A stretch of DNA of 64,000 nt from the NCBI GenBank assembly GCA_963682175.1, contig OY821771.1, positions 9,857,001 through 9,921,000 on the forward strand. Reading direction: 5' to 3'. The position numbers were made by a program, and so were the translations under genes. Shown here piece by piece: positions 1-12,081 of this stretch. The notes under the pieces were generated by a model that was not told the origin of the DNA, did not search any database, and saw only the letters and a program-made list of their open reading frames with translations. The stretch comes from Triglochin maritima (taxonomy: Eukaryota > Streptophyta > Magnoliopsida > Alismatales > Juncaginaceae). Numbering within the stretch: position 1 is the first letter of the stretch; every line of letters starts with the position of its first letter.

Positions 1-1468
1 ACAAACACTCTGCATCCCTGCTGTATCAGTCTCTGTGCCTTAACCGCCGACACAATCAGACGACCCCCTCTGCTCCTCGCACCTCTGATCAGAACATCTG
101 GCAAGCCCTCCATCGGAATCAGGATCTTCTTCTCACGGCAAAAGACCCGCACGTCGTACTGTGACAGCCAGTCCATCCCCAGTATGACGTCGAAGTCCAC
201 CATTGGTAACAAGACCAGATCTGCCGGAAAATCGTGGTCTCCCGAAGCAACTGTGGTGCCGGGGAAAAAGCTCCCCATAGTGCCCACCTCACCCATGGGC
301 GTGCTGACCTCCAAAACATCAGTCAGCAGCACAGGGGTCCGACCCAACTCGCCAGCAAACTTCTCCGAAATGAAGGAGTGAGTGGCGCCACAATCAAACA
401 ACACCCGAGCTACTGAACCAGAAACTGAAAGCGTACCTTCCACGACGGTGTTGGAGTCCCTCGCCTCCTCAGCCTGAATAGTGAAGACTCGCCCGGTCTT
501 CCTGCCCTGGCCCGGTGAAAAAACTGATCGGCTGCCTCCGCCTCTGCCTACTGCCGGTGGTCCTGGCCTCCTGCTCGGCTCTCCCTGCCTCTGAGGACAA
601 TCACGGACGAAAATCCCCATCTGACCGCAACCCATACACGCTCCAGTCCAACGGGGACACTCCTGTCCTGGATGGAACCTCCCGCAGTAAGTGCACGCTC
701 CAGACTGACGTGCTCCTCCTCCATCAAACCTGGGCCTCTTGCCCGGGTTTCCTGCCCCACGACCAGCTACTCTGCTACCGGTGCTCACTGGCGCCTTCCG
801 CGCCTCCTGAATACACTACCTCTGGTCCTGCTCGATGATCGTAGCATGCTTCACCGCATCTGCAAGGGTCCGCGGCATGCTGTTGATCACCCGAGAACGA
901 AGTGGCTGCCTCAGTCCCTTCACGAACTTCCTCGCCTGCTATTCTGGGGTCACGCAGATCTCTGGGCAGTAACGCTCCAAGGCGTTGAACTTGCTGATGT
1001 AACTCGCCAAAGTCATCTCCTTCTGCTCGAGCGACATAAACTCCTCCCTCTTTTGATCCCTGACATGCTGGGGGAAGTACTGCTCGTGGAACACCTCCAA
1101 GAACTCCTCCCAGCTCACATTTGTACGGTCATCGAACAACACCGTGGACGTGGACCTCCACCAGTTGGCGGCCTCGCCATCGAACACATAGGTGGCCAGC
1201 TCCACCATCCTCTCAGGTGCTACTCCAATAGCACGGAAGATCTTCTCCATCTTGAAGATCCAGTCCTCCGCAACCTCTGGGCCCTCCTGCCATCAAAAGT
1301 CGGCGGGTGCTGACGCATGAACCGATCGTGCTCAGCTCCCACTCCGCCCTGGGCGCTCTGAGCTGCCTGACGCTCCAGAAACTCGCCCAACCTGTCCTAA
1401 TGAGCACCAGATGTGTCGTCACTGGGATCAAGATCGCGTGGAGAACTCCTCACGCGCCTAGGTGCCAT
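1..1468 (-). pseudogene. Ty3/gypsy gag-protease, 5' part of polyprotein (element G1), broken
   Basis: Read on the minus strand from an ATG at 1468 (MAPRRVRSS). The capsid segment of the retrotransposon gag family lies at about 939-1250 (YVFDGEAANWW, ALERYCPEICVTPE). Two nucleocapsid knuckles follow at about 598-697: CTYCGRFHPGQEC and CMGCGQMGIFVRDC; the second has Ile where the zinc-binding His is expected. The aspartic protease starts with DCGATHSFIS near 373-396 and continues to DFDVILGMDW near 170-199, then leaves the window. It is damaged by in-frame TAG codons at about 1397-1399, 939-941 and 816-818 and a frame change near 1290. A same-family copy at 49-52.7 kb shows the rest of pol. Plus-strand ORFs of 107 and 213 codons here are antisense shadows. 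Family assignment is firm; activity is excluded for this copy. Confidence 0.85.
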
Positions 1469-1580
1469 CTGGCAGAAGAAACAATCACAACTTCAGCCAT
1501 GTATGCATGCCAAAGATATAAAATGCATGAGTCCTATTACTACAAGGGTGATTTCATTGGGAACCGCATAGGAATCGACC

Positions 1581-1592
1581 GCTCTGATACCA
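1581..1592 (-). other. Primer-binding site of G1 (tRNA-iMet type)
   Basis: The minus strand reads TGGTATCAGAGC, the usual plant primer site matching the 3' end of initiator tRNA-Met, three bases inside the LTR edge. It fixes G1 as a minus-strand element whose 5' LTR lies to the right. Confidence 0.9.
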
Positions 1593-1595
1593 AGC

Positions 1596-3777
1596 TGTAA
1601 CATCCCGAAACAACGGAAAATTTAAAAATTGTGATCAAGACACAGGAACTCAACAATCAAAGACGGGACTGTTACTTCTCATAAACAATAGCGGTGCAAC
1701 AAAATTACATCAGAGTTTGTCAAAAATAATACATGATTACAACAAAACGACAACAGAAGATAAAACGTAATCATGCCGACCTCAGCGGTCCGAGAAGAGG
1801 ATCTGACTCCAAAATGCGCGTGCCCACCGATCACCACCCAACTGGACCTACTGTGGTCCTGAAAATATATAACAACAATGCCTGAGTTTCCAGAAGGAAA
1901 CCCCGTATGCCAACTCACCTATATGCATGCATTACACAAATGAACCTATCATACTAGGAGCGTGTCATGGCATCGACAGAAATGGAAAGCAGTTCCCCCG
2001 AAGGGTAAAACAGGACATCAGTCCGACAATCAACAACGAGTCTCCCGAGGAGACCTACTGCAGGCACATGCAGCCTTACAGCACGCGACATCGCACCCCC
2101 CACACGCAGCTACACTACTCAAGGGTTCGGCAGGGAGCCTCTGTCACGCCTGCGCGCCGATAGAATACAGATCTGCAAATCTCAGTAGTCGGAGCCACAT
2201 GGACCAACGGGGCCGTCGCCCGGAAGGTATAACAACAACATCTCGGTAGGTGCCCAGCCGAGGAAAACAACATTACCGGAACAGCCTCGGCCCAACAATC
2301 ATCATCGCCGGCACAACCTCGGCGGCATCACCGGCACAGCCTCGGTGGCCCATCACAACGTCCGGCACAACATCGACGGTCCAGACCGAAGTCTGCCAGG
2401 TCATCAGGCTCCTCGAGCCGCAAACACCAACCGCGCCGCTATAAAAGCAGGGCAGCGACCTCCATAGCCCGTGGGCCGGTAGTCACCTCACCCAACGCCA
2501 GTTGCGTGCCCGCACAACATCAACACTGGGATCCGCGATCCCTCAGGCCTGCTATACTACAAAGTGCCAAAAAATCCATCTCAGGTCACAGTCCATACAC
2601 GGAGGTGACGCGTCCCGAACACCCACACTCTTCCCAACGGCGGTCCCTGGGCAGGCACGCATCACGCGCCCACCGTCACCTCCCGGCTCACGCACAAGGC
2701 GAGGACACGGGTTTCCGTGGACAAAGTTGGCATTCAAAAAGGGAACCAGGAATTCTGTCCTGGGCCCAAACGGTCGACCGGAAGAGGTGATTCGGTCGAC
2801 CGGTTCCAGAAAGGAATCAGTCGACCGTACTCCTAAAACGGTCTACCGCTGCGCTCAAAACAGAACCCCCCAACGGTCGAACAAAGGTCTAAAACCGGTC
2901 GACCGAACGAGGTCAAAATCCGGAGTCTGGTCAACATCAAAAATCAGATCTATCGGTCGACCGACTCAGGGGACCCGGTCGACCGAAATCCTACAGGGTC
3001 AACCTAGCATTCTACGTCATAATACGGTCGAACGCAACCAACGATTGGTCGAACAAGCATGCAATAAAATCCAGTACACTTAAGTTCCGGTCGACCAAAC
3101 ACAAGACCTCGGTCGACCGAAACACAACAGGCAGTCCCAACTCACCAGCAAATACGCACTACCGGTCGACCGCCAAACGGCATCGTCCGACCGGTGAAGG
3201 TTAAAGTCGGGCAAAAACACTACATTCGGTCGACCGCCCGAAGGGACCGGTCGACCGTTGGTCGTCTTCAACCTCGCGTCAGCCGAGGTTTTACGAAGAA
3301 ACTCGCTGCCGGAGAGGTCTCCGACCCCTCCCCGACCGACCAACACCTCTCCCACGCTTGGGCTGCAAGAAAACCACACTAATGAGACGACATACGTCAA
3401 CCAACGACGACGAACCGCCGGAGCTCGCTCACGCACGTCGCCTCCGGTAGACCTCGAGCACGCGCCCCTCCTCCTCCGGACGTCTGACCTCCTCCCGCAC
3501 GACGTCCTCGCCTCCTCTGATCGACTCCTCAGCTGGAGCCTCGACTGGAAAGAGATGAAGGGAGTGAAGAGAATGGAAGGAGAAGAAAAGAGGAAGAGAA
3601 AGGAATTGCACCCTTAAAACCCCCTCGCCGCTACAGTGCACGACCTCCTCACCACACCCCTACACACCCAGCCCATTCCCCTACGCCATCACCTCTCTCT
3701 CTCTCACCACAAAAGTCAAGCCCCACCATACCTCCTTAATCATCAATTAAACCCTAAACCGGGTTAGGGTCCTAACA
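1596..3777 (-). repeat. 5' LTR of Ty3/gypsy element G1 (about 2.2 kb)
   Basis: The plus strand runs TGTAACATCCCG ... CCTAACA, so the LTR in sense direction is TGTTAGG ... TTACA with TG/CA ends. The left edge is set by the primer site; the right edge is inferred from the TG/CA rule, because the partner LTR is outside the window. The left half aligns with the truncated LTR at about 47835-49197. It contains a dense GGTCGACC palindrome array (2772-3256). The long ORFs here (for example 193 codons from 2502) show no recognisable domain and are probably chance. Confidence 0.8.
2772..3256. repeat. Array of ten GGTCGACC palindromes inside the G1 LTR
   Basis: Exact GGTCGACC starts at 2772, 2794, 2897, 2955, 2977, 3089, 3111, 3163, 3228 and 3249, usually inside CGGTCGACCGA. 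Several one-base variants (GGTCTACC, GGTCGAAC, AGTCGACC) lie between them. Spacing is irregular, so this is not a simple tandem repeat. By position it falls in the U3 half of this minus-strand LTR, where enhancers normally lie; a binding-site role is inference. Confidence 0.85.
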
Positions 3778-4831
3778 TTTAGGACGTAGTCGACCGTGTG
3801 GTTTAGCGATTCCATCGACATATCAGACTGCGGTAGAGGTGGAACAAGATGATCGAAGAGGAGGACGTACGTCTGAGGAGATGACTGAAGTTTTTGTTGG
3901 GGAATTGAGGGATGGATACCAGTAGGCGCGCGCGTGCGCCCATGTTTGTGGGAAATTTGCACAATGGGGGCTTGTGGATATGGGTTTCTTGATTTTTTAT
4001 TTCTTGGGTACTTACTCAAAGTTTTCGGAATACGGATACAAATCTTCTATAAATTAAACATGAAAAATACAGTTTATTAGTGTGCGAAATAACTAAATAT
4101 TCAAATATATGCATACAATGGATAATATGGGAAATTGGCATTTTGATCATGGTGTATTCCGATTGGGGTCTTAGAAGTAATCAAATCGGACCTGTCTTTG
4201 AATTGAATCCGACCCGACCCAACTAATTGAATTCGACTTGCTTTGAAGTTGTTCCTAGCGCGCACACACATTTATAGATAGTGCTGATAACTTATAAAAA
4301 AATTGGATTTTCATATTATATCCATTATGGTCATCAAAATTATGAACTGCATGGCTTGATCCATAAAAGTAGAAACCTAGACCCAACCAAACACAACCTA
4401 GTTGGTTCACATTAGGTTGGTTTTTGGTTCAATTTATATGATGTGCATCGTTCGTGCATACACAGATACAACCAAACTCGTGGGAAGACATTGATTGAAA
4501 CGTGAAAAGAGAGCTTTCTTTTGTCACCAACCAAAAGGTCCAAAACCGTGAAGGCAAAACATGCATGTCCAACCAACCACCACACATGCAAAGCAACTCA
4601 AAAACATTTTCCGTGGTAATGCAATGGTGTCATCACTGTTGGGTGCATGAACTAACTCATTCATAAAAAGCAGTTAAGTACCAAAAGCTGACCTTTCTGT
4701 AGTTTCGTAGCTTTCAGAAACTAACATCAAAAGTTTTGACTAAAGAGATTTTCTAGAGGAATTAGGTCTGGTTTGGTTGGTAGAGTTTTTTATTTGCGGA
4801 AAGAATTTGTTCGTACTAGTTCTTATAGTCA
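3778..4831. other. Unassigned AT-rich spacer
   Basis: No coding domain recognised. It lies between the G1 LTR and the copia target site. A minus-strand ORF at 3747-4019 crosses the LTR edge and resembles nothing I know. This is probably host or older repeat DNA. Confidence 0.5.
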
Positions 4832-4836
4832 TGCAT

Positions 4837-5035
4837 TATTGAGAAACGAGGGTTTTGGGGAGAAAATAATGTTATGTTGTTTCTTAATTTGAATTTTGAA
4901 TACAAGTGTTTATATAAACATTCGAGTTGGATTTCCGTTGGTGCTTTGAGAAGCGTCGGTCGGTGAGGAGGCGCGTCGGTCGGAGAAGGGAAGCGTCGGA
5001 TGGTGAAGAGGTGCGTCGCTTCGTATCTTTCAACA
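4837..5035 (-). repeat. 3' LTR of the copia element
   Basis: 199 bp, plus strand TATTGAGAAACG ... TTTCAACA. In sense it begins TGTTGAAAG and ends CTCAATA. The sense end is TA rather than the usual CA. It is flanked on the left by target duplication TGCAT. Confidence 0.93.
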
Positions 5036-6538
5036 CTCCCCCTCAAGTTGGACCCGGAAGAGATTGTAGGTGCCTAACTTGCTTATGATGGTGTTGAATG
5101 GTTTCTGACTTAGAACTTTGGTGAAGAGGTCTGCCAATTGTTCTTTGCTGGAGACGTATGAGACTTCTATTTCTCCAGCCTGAATTTTTTCACGGATGAA
5201 GTGACAGTCAACTTCACTGTATTTGGTCCATTCGTGAAACACGGGGTTCGATGCAATGTGTCGGGCGACATTGTTGTCGCAAAACATGTTTATAGTTGTA
5301 GTGTGAGTTTGACCCATATCATGAAGAAGTTGTTTTAACCAAATGAGTTCGCTGGTGGTGGATGTCATTGCTCGATATTCTGCTTCTGCGCTTGACCAGG
5401 CAACGACTTTTTGTTTCTTACTCCTCCAAGTTACAAGATTTCCGCCAACAAACGTGCAAAAACCGGTAGTTGATCTTCGATCATGGCTCCCTGCCCAATC
5501 AACATCTGAAAAACCAATGATACTGTTAGAATTGTTATTTTTCATCAGTAATCCTTGTCCTGGGGTTTGTTTAATGTACCTTAGAATTCTATCAATAATA
5601 TCTAAATGTGATGTTCGAGGTGCATGCATGAATTGACTTACTATACAAACAACGAAGGTGATATCTGGTCTGGTTACAGTTAAATATATAAGTTTTCCTA
5701 CAAGTCTTTGGTATTGATGAATATCTTTAACATGCTCCCCGTTAGTTGGACTGGTTTTGAGATTTGCCTCAATGGGTGTATTAGCTGGTCTTGCTCCAAG
5801 TTTTCCTGTTTCTTTTAATAGGTCTAGGGCATATTTCCTTTGTGATAGGAATAGTCCTTTCTTTGAATATGCAATTTCTATTCCTAAGAAATATTTCAAT
5901 AAGCCTAGGTCTTTTATATCAAATTTCCTTTTTAGGTAGTGTTTAACTTGATTAATTTTTTCGTTATTATCTCCAGTAATGATGATATCATCTACGTAGA
6001 CCAAAACTATGGTAGTTTCTCCCTTATGGTGACTAGTAAACATAGATGCATCAGCGGAAGACTTTGAAAAACCATAAGCGATAAGAAAGTGACTAAGTTT
6101 TGCATACCATGCCCGAGGAGATTGCTTCAGGCCATAAATGACTTTGTTGAGTTTGCATACCTGGTTGGGAGAGGTGTTGTATCCTGGTGGTGGTATCATA
6201 TATACTTCTTCTTCTTCAAGAGTGTCTTGGAGAAAAGCATTTCTGACATCCATTTGGTAAAGTTTCCAACACTTGTTAACTGCTATGGATAGGAGAATAC
6301 GGACAGTGTTCATCTTTGCTACAGGTGCAAAGGTCTCTAGGTAATCAAGACCGTATGTTTGAGTATATCCTTTTGCTACAAGGTGGGCTTTATATCTTTC
6401 GATAGTTCCATTGCTATTGTATTTTATCTTGTAGACCCATTTGCATCCAACGGGTTTGGTTCCATTAGGTTTAGGAATAAGGGTCCAAGTGTTGTTAGTT
6501 TCTAAGGCTTTAAGTTCTTCTTGCATGACTTTTTCCAT
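5030..6538 (-). pseudogene. Copia reverse transcriptase and RNase H segment
   Basis: The longest surviving piece of the polyprotein, about 500 codons. RT of the copia (RVT_2) type begins near its start (NNTWTLIPKPNG, GCKWVYKIKY), with the catalytic YVDDIII motif about residues 178-184. RNase H follows (DVDWAGSHDRRSTTGFC, WSSAEAEYRAM, CDNNVARHIASNPVFHEW, EQLADLFTKVL). All key RT and RNase H motifs are present. The apparent start Met is internal to the polyprotein, and the upstream part is in another frame (overlap 6502-6538), so this piece would not be expressed alone. Confidence 0.93.
5036..5047 (-). other. Polypurine tract of the copia element
   Basis: The minus strand reads CTTGAGGGGGAG directly before the 3' LTR, the usual plus-strand primer position. 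Confidence 0.85.
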
Positions 6539-6999
6539 TTAGGGTTGCAACTAGCTTCATCGTAGTTCTTTGGTTCTAGGTTTTCGTTGATTTGGGTTAA
6601 GAATGCCCTATAGTTTGGGTGTATTTGTTTATAGGTTAGGTAATTCTCAATGGGATAAGTTACTCGTGAGGTGATAAAGTCTTTAAACCTAGTGGGTGGA
6701 CGAGTTGGTCGAGTAGATCTTCTTGGGGGTGTTGGAGGTGGATTTCTGGCTTCTTCGTTTCTTTCGTTATTTTCTTCTCTTTCTTCATTTCTTCCTTCTT
6801 CTCGCTCTTCTTCTCGTTCTTCTTCGTCTTCTTCTTCTCGCTCTTCTTCTCGTTCTTCTTCGTCTTCTTCTTCTTCTTCAGTTTGGTTGATGTTGAATTC
6901 AGGTAGAACGTGTGTGATGTCCGGGGGAGACTCGGTTGTACCGACAATGTTGAAGTAAGACTCATTTTCTCTAAACATTACATCCCGAGAGATATACAT
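6502..6999 (-). pseudogene. Copia integrase C-terminal and linker segment with acidic repeat
   Basis: This links integrase to RT. It starts YISRDVMFRENES, typical of the copia integrase C-terminus, passes through a 55-residue stretch of Glu and Arg (EEEREEEREEEDEEE type, 6780-6900), then PPRRSTRPTRPPTRFKDF, and runs into RT at another frame. The acidic run is a GAA/GAG/CGA microsatellite and probably varies in length between copies. Confidence 0.85.
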
Positions 7000-7143
7000 T
7001 TTACAAGCTTCGGGGTCAAAACATTTGTACCCCTTTTTGTTGAAAGAATAACCAAGAAATAAGCACTTTACAGAGTTGCTATCAAATTTATCTATGTGTT
7101 TCTTATGAACAAAGCATATACATCCAAAGACTTTAAGATGATC

Positions 7144-7584
7144 TTAGGTTAGTTTCCGTCCTAAGAGTATCTCTAGTGGTTGTTTATTTTGAAGAGAAGG
7201 GCTAGGAAGGTGGTTTATTAGATAAGTAGCAGTTAAGACAGCATCGGACCAAAAACGTTTGGGAACATGATTTTGAAAAAGTAGGGATCGAGTTACATTT
7301 AAGAGATGGCGATTTTTTCTTTCAGAAACTCCATTTGTTGAGGGGAGTGAATGCATGTCATTTGGTGTAATATTCCCTGATTTTCAATTTTTTTGAAAGT
7401 TGTGACTGGTGTATTCAGTCCCGTTATCTGTCCTTAAGGTTTTGATTTTAAAATCATACATATTTTCAACAAATGTTGTAAATTCACAAAAAATCTGATT
7501 TGTTTTTGAGGAGATAAGTCCAAGTGTTCCGTGAGAAGTCATCAATAAATAGCACAAAATATTTAAAACCGTTGTAAGACTCAA
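7144..7584 (-). pseudogene. Copia integrase core, two frame pieces
   Basis: The pieces at 7384-7584 and 7144-7356 lie in different frames. The first carries the second catalytic Asp (TDNGTEYTS), the second the catalytic Glu (PSTNGVSERKNRHLL). The break lies near 7356-7384. About 140 bp between 6999 and 7144 also read as integrase but are not open in one frame. Confidence 0.85.
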
Positions 7585-8809
7585 CCGGAGCGGGTCCCCA
7601 AATATCGGAGTGGACTAATTCAAAAGGAAAGCTTGATTTGGTGTTAGAGATAGAAAAAGGAAGTCTAGTTTGTTTGGAATACTGACAGACATCACATGCA
7701 TAATCAGATGAAATAAACGGAAATAGCGATTTTAAAACAAGATGAGACGGGTGTCCCATTCGCTTATGCCAAAGGACATGACTCGGTATACTAGAGGTGT
7801 GAAAAGTTTTGTTCGGAGTTTCTAAAATGTAGAGCCCATTGGTATAGATTCCTTTACCAATCGTCTTCCCTGTAGTTCGATCCTGAAAAAATACATCATT
7901 CGGGGTGAATATAACATTGCAATATGAATTTTGTGTAATTTTTGCTACCGAAAGAAGATTAGAAGTAAATGTTGGGACATATAAAATATTTTTGTTCTTT
8001 TGATTTAATATGGTGGTTTCACCTATTCCTTTTATTTCTACTTGATTATTATTTGCTACAGTCACAAAATTGTTAGATGATTTCACATGATTTTTGGGTT
8101 TTCTTAGTAAACTAGAGTTTCCGGTCATGTGGTCAGTAGCACCGGAATCAATTATCCATTGATCAATATTTACATGCCCTATTTTTGCTAAGTTTTTATC
8201 TGATTGGTATGCAGATAAATTTCTTGGAAAAAGTGTTATACCTGCGCAATTACCTGAACCTTGAGGGGTGGATTGCAAATATCCGCTGAGGTGGGCCAGC
8301 AACTGATCCAACGGAATAGGGTCGGGTCTGGAACTAGATCTGGGTCCGACGGGTGGAGCATCTGATCTGTTAGCGGAATTGGGTTGGGCCTGAGAAAAAT
8401 CGGATCCGCCAGAATCGCGTGAGGTTATAAAACCCCGCGGATCCGAGCGAGAGACCAATTCGCCTTCCCATTTTCTCCGTTCCTCTTCCATGTTAGGGTT
8501 AGCCACCGCGCTGTTTCCTATTGGTCCGCCATTCCTATTTCTGTTCCGATGATCTCCTCCTCCTTCCCTTGTTGGTCGGAGATACGGATGTAGGAACCAG
8601 CATGAGTTCTTGTTATGCCCGATCTTTTTACTGTTGTCGCATGTTTCCTGTGGTTTATTTCCATATTTTTTGGTTTTATTTGGGGGTTTTCGGGCAAAGA
8701 ACGCCTGAGTTTCTGACCGGTCAGCGATCTGAGCGGTGGTCCGGCCGGTTTCCTCCCGTTGGATCATCGCGATGATGGACGCGAGATCAGGAAGGTTGGA
8801 AGTCATCAC
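7484..8809 (-). pseudogene. Copia nucleocapsid, protease and integrase N-terminus
   Basis: One open stretch of about 440 codons. Order: an altered nucleocapsid knuckle CDNSKKIGHNKNSC (second Cys replaced by Ser), protease WIIDSGATDHMTGN, integrase zinc-binding HKRMGHPS ... CDVCQYSKQ, and the first catalytic Asp in HSDIWGP, ending at FIDDFSRNTWTYLL. The gag segment upstream is in another frame and overlaps by four bases at 8806-8809. The lost knuckle Cys and the frame breaks mark it as defunct. Confidence 0.9.
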
Positions 8810-9348
8810 GACTTGGCTCCGGATAGCTTCGTAGCTGCCGTCGAGTCTGATGAGGAACTGATAGATTTGATCCCTTTCTTTCCGCTCGAGTAGGGTTTTG
8901 GGTCAGTGGTCGTCAGTTCGTAGATAGCGAGTTCGTCCCATCCACGTTGCAGTTTCCCGAGATACTCCGTGATGGTTTGTCCTTGCTGCTTCGTCTGCGA
9001 CAGATCATGTTTTAGTTTAAAAATATTAGCGAAGTTGTGGGCTTTACCATATATGTTTTGAACCGCATCCCATAGCTCCTTCGCCGAGTTTTTGTAAAGG
9101 AAGATGGCCTCGATTTTTGGTTGCATGGAGTTGATCACCCATGACATTACAAGGTGGTCCATCGCCTGCCACTCTTCTTGTTTTGTTTCGGTGTCATCTT
9201 CGTCTGGTTTCTTTGTTGTTCCGGAGATGTGCCCCAACTTCCCTTTTCCGCTGAGAGCCAGTGTGACAGCACGTGCCCATGACAGATAATTCTGTTCGTT
9301 GAGCAGCTGAGACACCAGTTTTGGGGCGTTGGTTTCCAGATCCGTCAT
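8806..9348 (-). pseudogene. Copia gag N-terminal segment
   Basis: 180 codons from an ATG at 9348 (MTDLETNAPKLVSQLLNE), with the copia gag features NYLSWARAVTLALSGKGK, MSWVINSMQPKI and KELWDAVQNIYG. It loses frame near its end (Ser-rich tail) before the nucleocapsid. The ATG lies 175 bp inside the primer site, a normal leader length. Confidence 0.9.
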
Positions 9349-9522
9349 GTTTTCCTTGATTTTCCTTCAAGGGTTTTGGGTGTCGGGGTTTTGTTTATCA
9401 CCTTCAATCCCCTTGAGAGGCGAAGATGATGGGTGGTATTTTTTTGGTTTGGTTTGGTTTTCTCTGAGGTGTTCCGATGATGAGTAGTGGGCACTCTGAG
9501 GTTCACCAATGATGGAGCGATT

Positions 9523-9534
9523 GCTCTGATACCA
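9523..9534 (-). other. Primer-binding site of the copia element
   Basis: The minus strand reads TGGTATCAGAGC (initiator tRNA-Met type), directly abutting the 5' LTR at 9535. Confidence 0.92.
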
Positions 9535-9733
9535 TATTGAGAAACGAGGGTTTTGGGGAGAAAATAATGTTCTGTTGTTTCTTAATTTGAATTTTGAATA
9601 CAAATGTTTATATATACATTCGAGTTGGATTTCCGTTGGAGCTTTGGGAAGCGTCGGTCGGTGAGGAGGCACGTCGGTCGGAGAAGGGAAGCATCGGATG
9701 GTGAAGAGGTGTGTCGCTTCGTATCTTTCAACA
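9535..9733 (-). repeat. 5' LTR of the copia element
   Basis: 199 bp, 8 differences from the 3' LTR. Target duplication TGCAT follows at 9734-9738. Confidence 0.93.
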
Positions 9734-9738
9734 TGCAT

Positions 9739-11654
9739 GAAACTATTACTCACAACTAAAACTCACATGCATTTCTATAAAAAATTAATCGAGTGAAGAA
9801 CATATGGGTATACACTTGATCTAATTCCTTGGAAAAACTGGTATTTGCAGTTTTGCACAAAACATTTCATGCATATTGGTAAGTCGCTAGGGTTGTCAAG
9901 TTCTGCTTGGGTTCGGTAGATCGCTCGATGTTCACTCGATTTTGCTCGAATCATGACTCGAATTGATTAGTAATGAGCCTAACACGAGGAAAGAAATCCA
10001 CTCGACAACCTAAACGAGCCGAGTACGAGCATACCACATTCACTCGGTGCTCGTTTGATTATCGCTCGAGATTCGATTACTCTATCCAGTTATTCTATCA
10101 ATTAGCAAACTTATTTAACAAAATCATTATCAATTTAGCAAACCCAACAACCAATTTAATAAACCAAACTCAAATATCCAATTACCCAATCCTCCCAATT
10201 CCCAAACCCTCACCTCACACCAAATCAAAATCTACCTCCAAAACCCTTACACCTACTCTTTGCCCTTGCCTCCTTCTTGCCTCGCCATCACCTCATCCTC
10301 GCCGACGTCTCCTTCTCACGAAACTATTATATATGTTTTCACTAATCATGATGCTTATTTACATTTTTTTATTTGTGACATAAATCCTTTGTGAATCTAA
10401 GCTTCTTGCATAAAATCTCATCAGTTCAACTACATATTGACTAAATATTACCTACAACTACACATTGTTGTTAAAATTAGGTCATCTAGTTCTTGATGCA
10501 TTTTTTATATTTTGAAATGGTCATCTGTTTATATTTTTAGGTCATCTATTTTTATTTTTTTAGTTTATTTATAAGTCCTTTGTGAATTCGGTCATCATGT
10601 TATGAATGCTTGGAAAGAGGATTAACCTCTTAATGCATGTTAAAGAAGAATAAGCTTTTCCTAAATCTCGTGATGCTATCATTGTATTCGATGTGCTGAC
10701 CACATTGCAGAAGTTTCAACTGGAGCTTAAGCGTAAGGATGTTGCTTCTTTTTATAATTTCTAAATTTGAATTTTAGTAGGCAAGCAAGGTGGTTCAGAT
10801 ATCTTTCTACAGCATATTCATTTGGTTTTGCAGGTAAAAAACAGATGTCTTGTTTGTCAATAGTTAATACTGCAGAGAGACGGGAGTAAAGTTTCCAAGT
10901 GATATAAGGAACACTATCAAAATTCTCCTAGTGAGTCTTGATGCAGTTAATGCTTTACTTTGCCTGTATTTTCCTTAGGAGAATCCAATTGCTTTGACAA
11001 AGAATTTACATCATTGTTGATCCCAAATTTATATTTTTCATTTGGTGGTAGATCAAATTATCTCACAGATGAATGATCCACTCATCATTTCATTCGAGGA
11101 CCTAGGTTTAAGAACTCATTGGATGCATTATGCTTGGATAGCATGCATGCAGGTCTGCACAGCTGCACTGGACTTAGAATTGGGAACGTGTAGGATTTTT
11201 TCGGAAGTTGATCAAATCCTTTAAAACTCTGAAACTCAGGAATCCACAACAGATTCTAAGAGTTTTTTTAGTATGGCAGTTATTAGATCAATATGGAGTA
11301 TCTGAGAAACTTATATCTATCACACTTTTTTTCTCTCTGGACATGTAAATGCACCTTTAGAACACATAACAGACACTGATATCGTGCATATATAGCCATG
11401 TGTCAGTTGATATAAGTTGGGATTTGAAGATATCTATTTTTGCTCTTCCTCCACCGGGGTATATATATGTTCATCTCACATAAGAGATTGTTTCTGAAAG
11501 CATTTATTTATTTCAGCTATTCAATTTACATTATGAGACCCCTGCTAAAGTTGAGGCAGCTTAGTAATAGACTGTGATCATGCAGGATAAAGCACTTCAG
11601 GAGTCAGTACAGTTGGTTTTCTTTTAGTGACTTTGTAGCCATGAAGCAGCCTAT
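9739..11654. other. Non-coding stretch with a degenerate Ser/Arg-codon-like repeat
   Basis: No gene recognised. Around 9890-10075 the sequence is rich in GCTCGA/CTCGAT words and begins TAGGGTTGTCAAG, which resembles plant hAT MITE termini, but I cannot find a matching right end. Several intron-like stretches (for example TTGCAG at about 10705 and 10828) hint at gene remnants that I cannot identify. Confidence 0.3.
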
Positions 11655-11662
11655 GCTGGAAC

Positions 11663-12081
11663 TAGACTTGTCAATTTTGGATACGACACGATAATGAGAC
11701 ACGATATAGACACGACTTTACACGAAATTTTTTGTATGATTGAAATGATTTATTACGATGTTTGTGAACATATAAATATAAAATAATTGGTACACGATTT
11801 GACACGAACACGACACGATACACACGATAAATTATTTTTGTACACGAAACAGACACGAACTACATCTTTTGTTAGATAATCAATTGTTTTTACTTGATTA
11901 TAGTCAATTATGATGTTATTTAGAATGAAAAATATCAATATAACATGTCACTTAACTATTTTCATTCTAAACATGATGAAATCTTTTCAATTTATACTAT
12001 ACACGATAACACGAAATCCTGACACGAATGCAGAACTGTCAGACACGATAGTACACGAACACGACCCAATTGACAGGTCTA
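11663..12081. mobile_element. hAT-type MITE, 419 bp
   Basis: The ends are TAGACTTGTCAATTTTGG and, at the right, its near inverted copy CCCAATTGACAGGTCTA. The element is flanked by a perfect 8-bp duplication GCTGGAAC (11655-11662 and 12082-12089), the target size of hAT transposons. The interior repeats ACACGACACGA-like words near both ends (sub-terminal repeats). It has no coding capacity. Confidence 0.9.

Larger units (their letters stand above)
4837..9733 (-). mobile_element. Complete Ty1/copia retrotransposon, decayed
   Basis: The element is bounded by 199-bp LTRs (4837-5035 and 9535-9733) and a 5-bp target duplication TGCAT (4832-4836 and 9734-9738). Sense order from the right is LTR, primer site, gag, protease, integrase, RT, RNase H, polypurine tract, LTR, the copia order. 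I count 8 differences between the LTRs (about 4 percent). The reading frame is broken in several places, so it is non-functional as it stands. It inserted into the unassigned DNA that continues on both sides. Confidence 0.95.

Noticed and set aside
515..1313. Plus-strand ORFs of 107 and 213 codons
   Set aside because: They lie antisense to the G1 gag-protease, which has clear domains on the minus strand; their own translations show no domain.
2502..3617. Several ORFs of 94-193 codons inside the G1 LTR
   Set aside because: The GC-rich LTR with a palindrome array gives long open frames by chance, with no recognisable domain.
3751..3768. Telomere-like CCCTAAA and TTAGGG words
   Set aside because: Only single copies at the LTR end, not a telomeric array.
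9890..10075. A possible second hAT MITE beginning TAGGGTTGTCAAG
   Set aside because: No matching right end or target duplication found.
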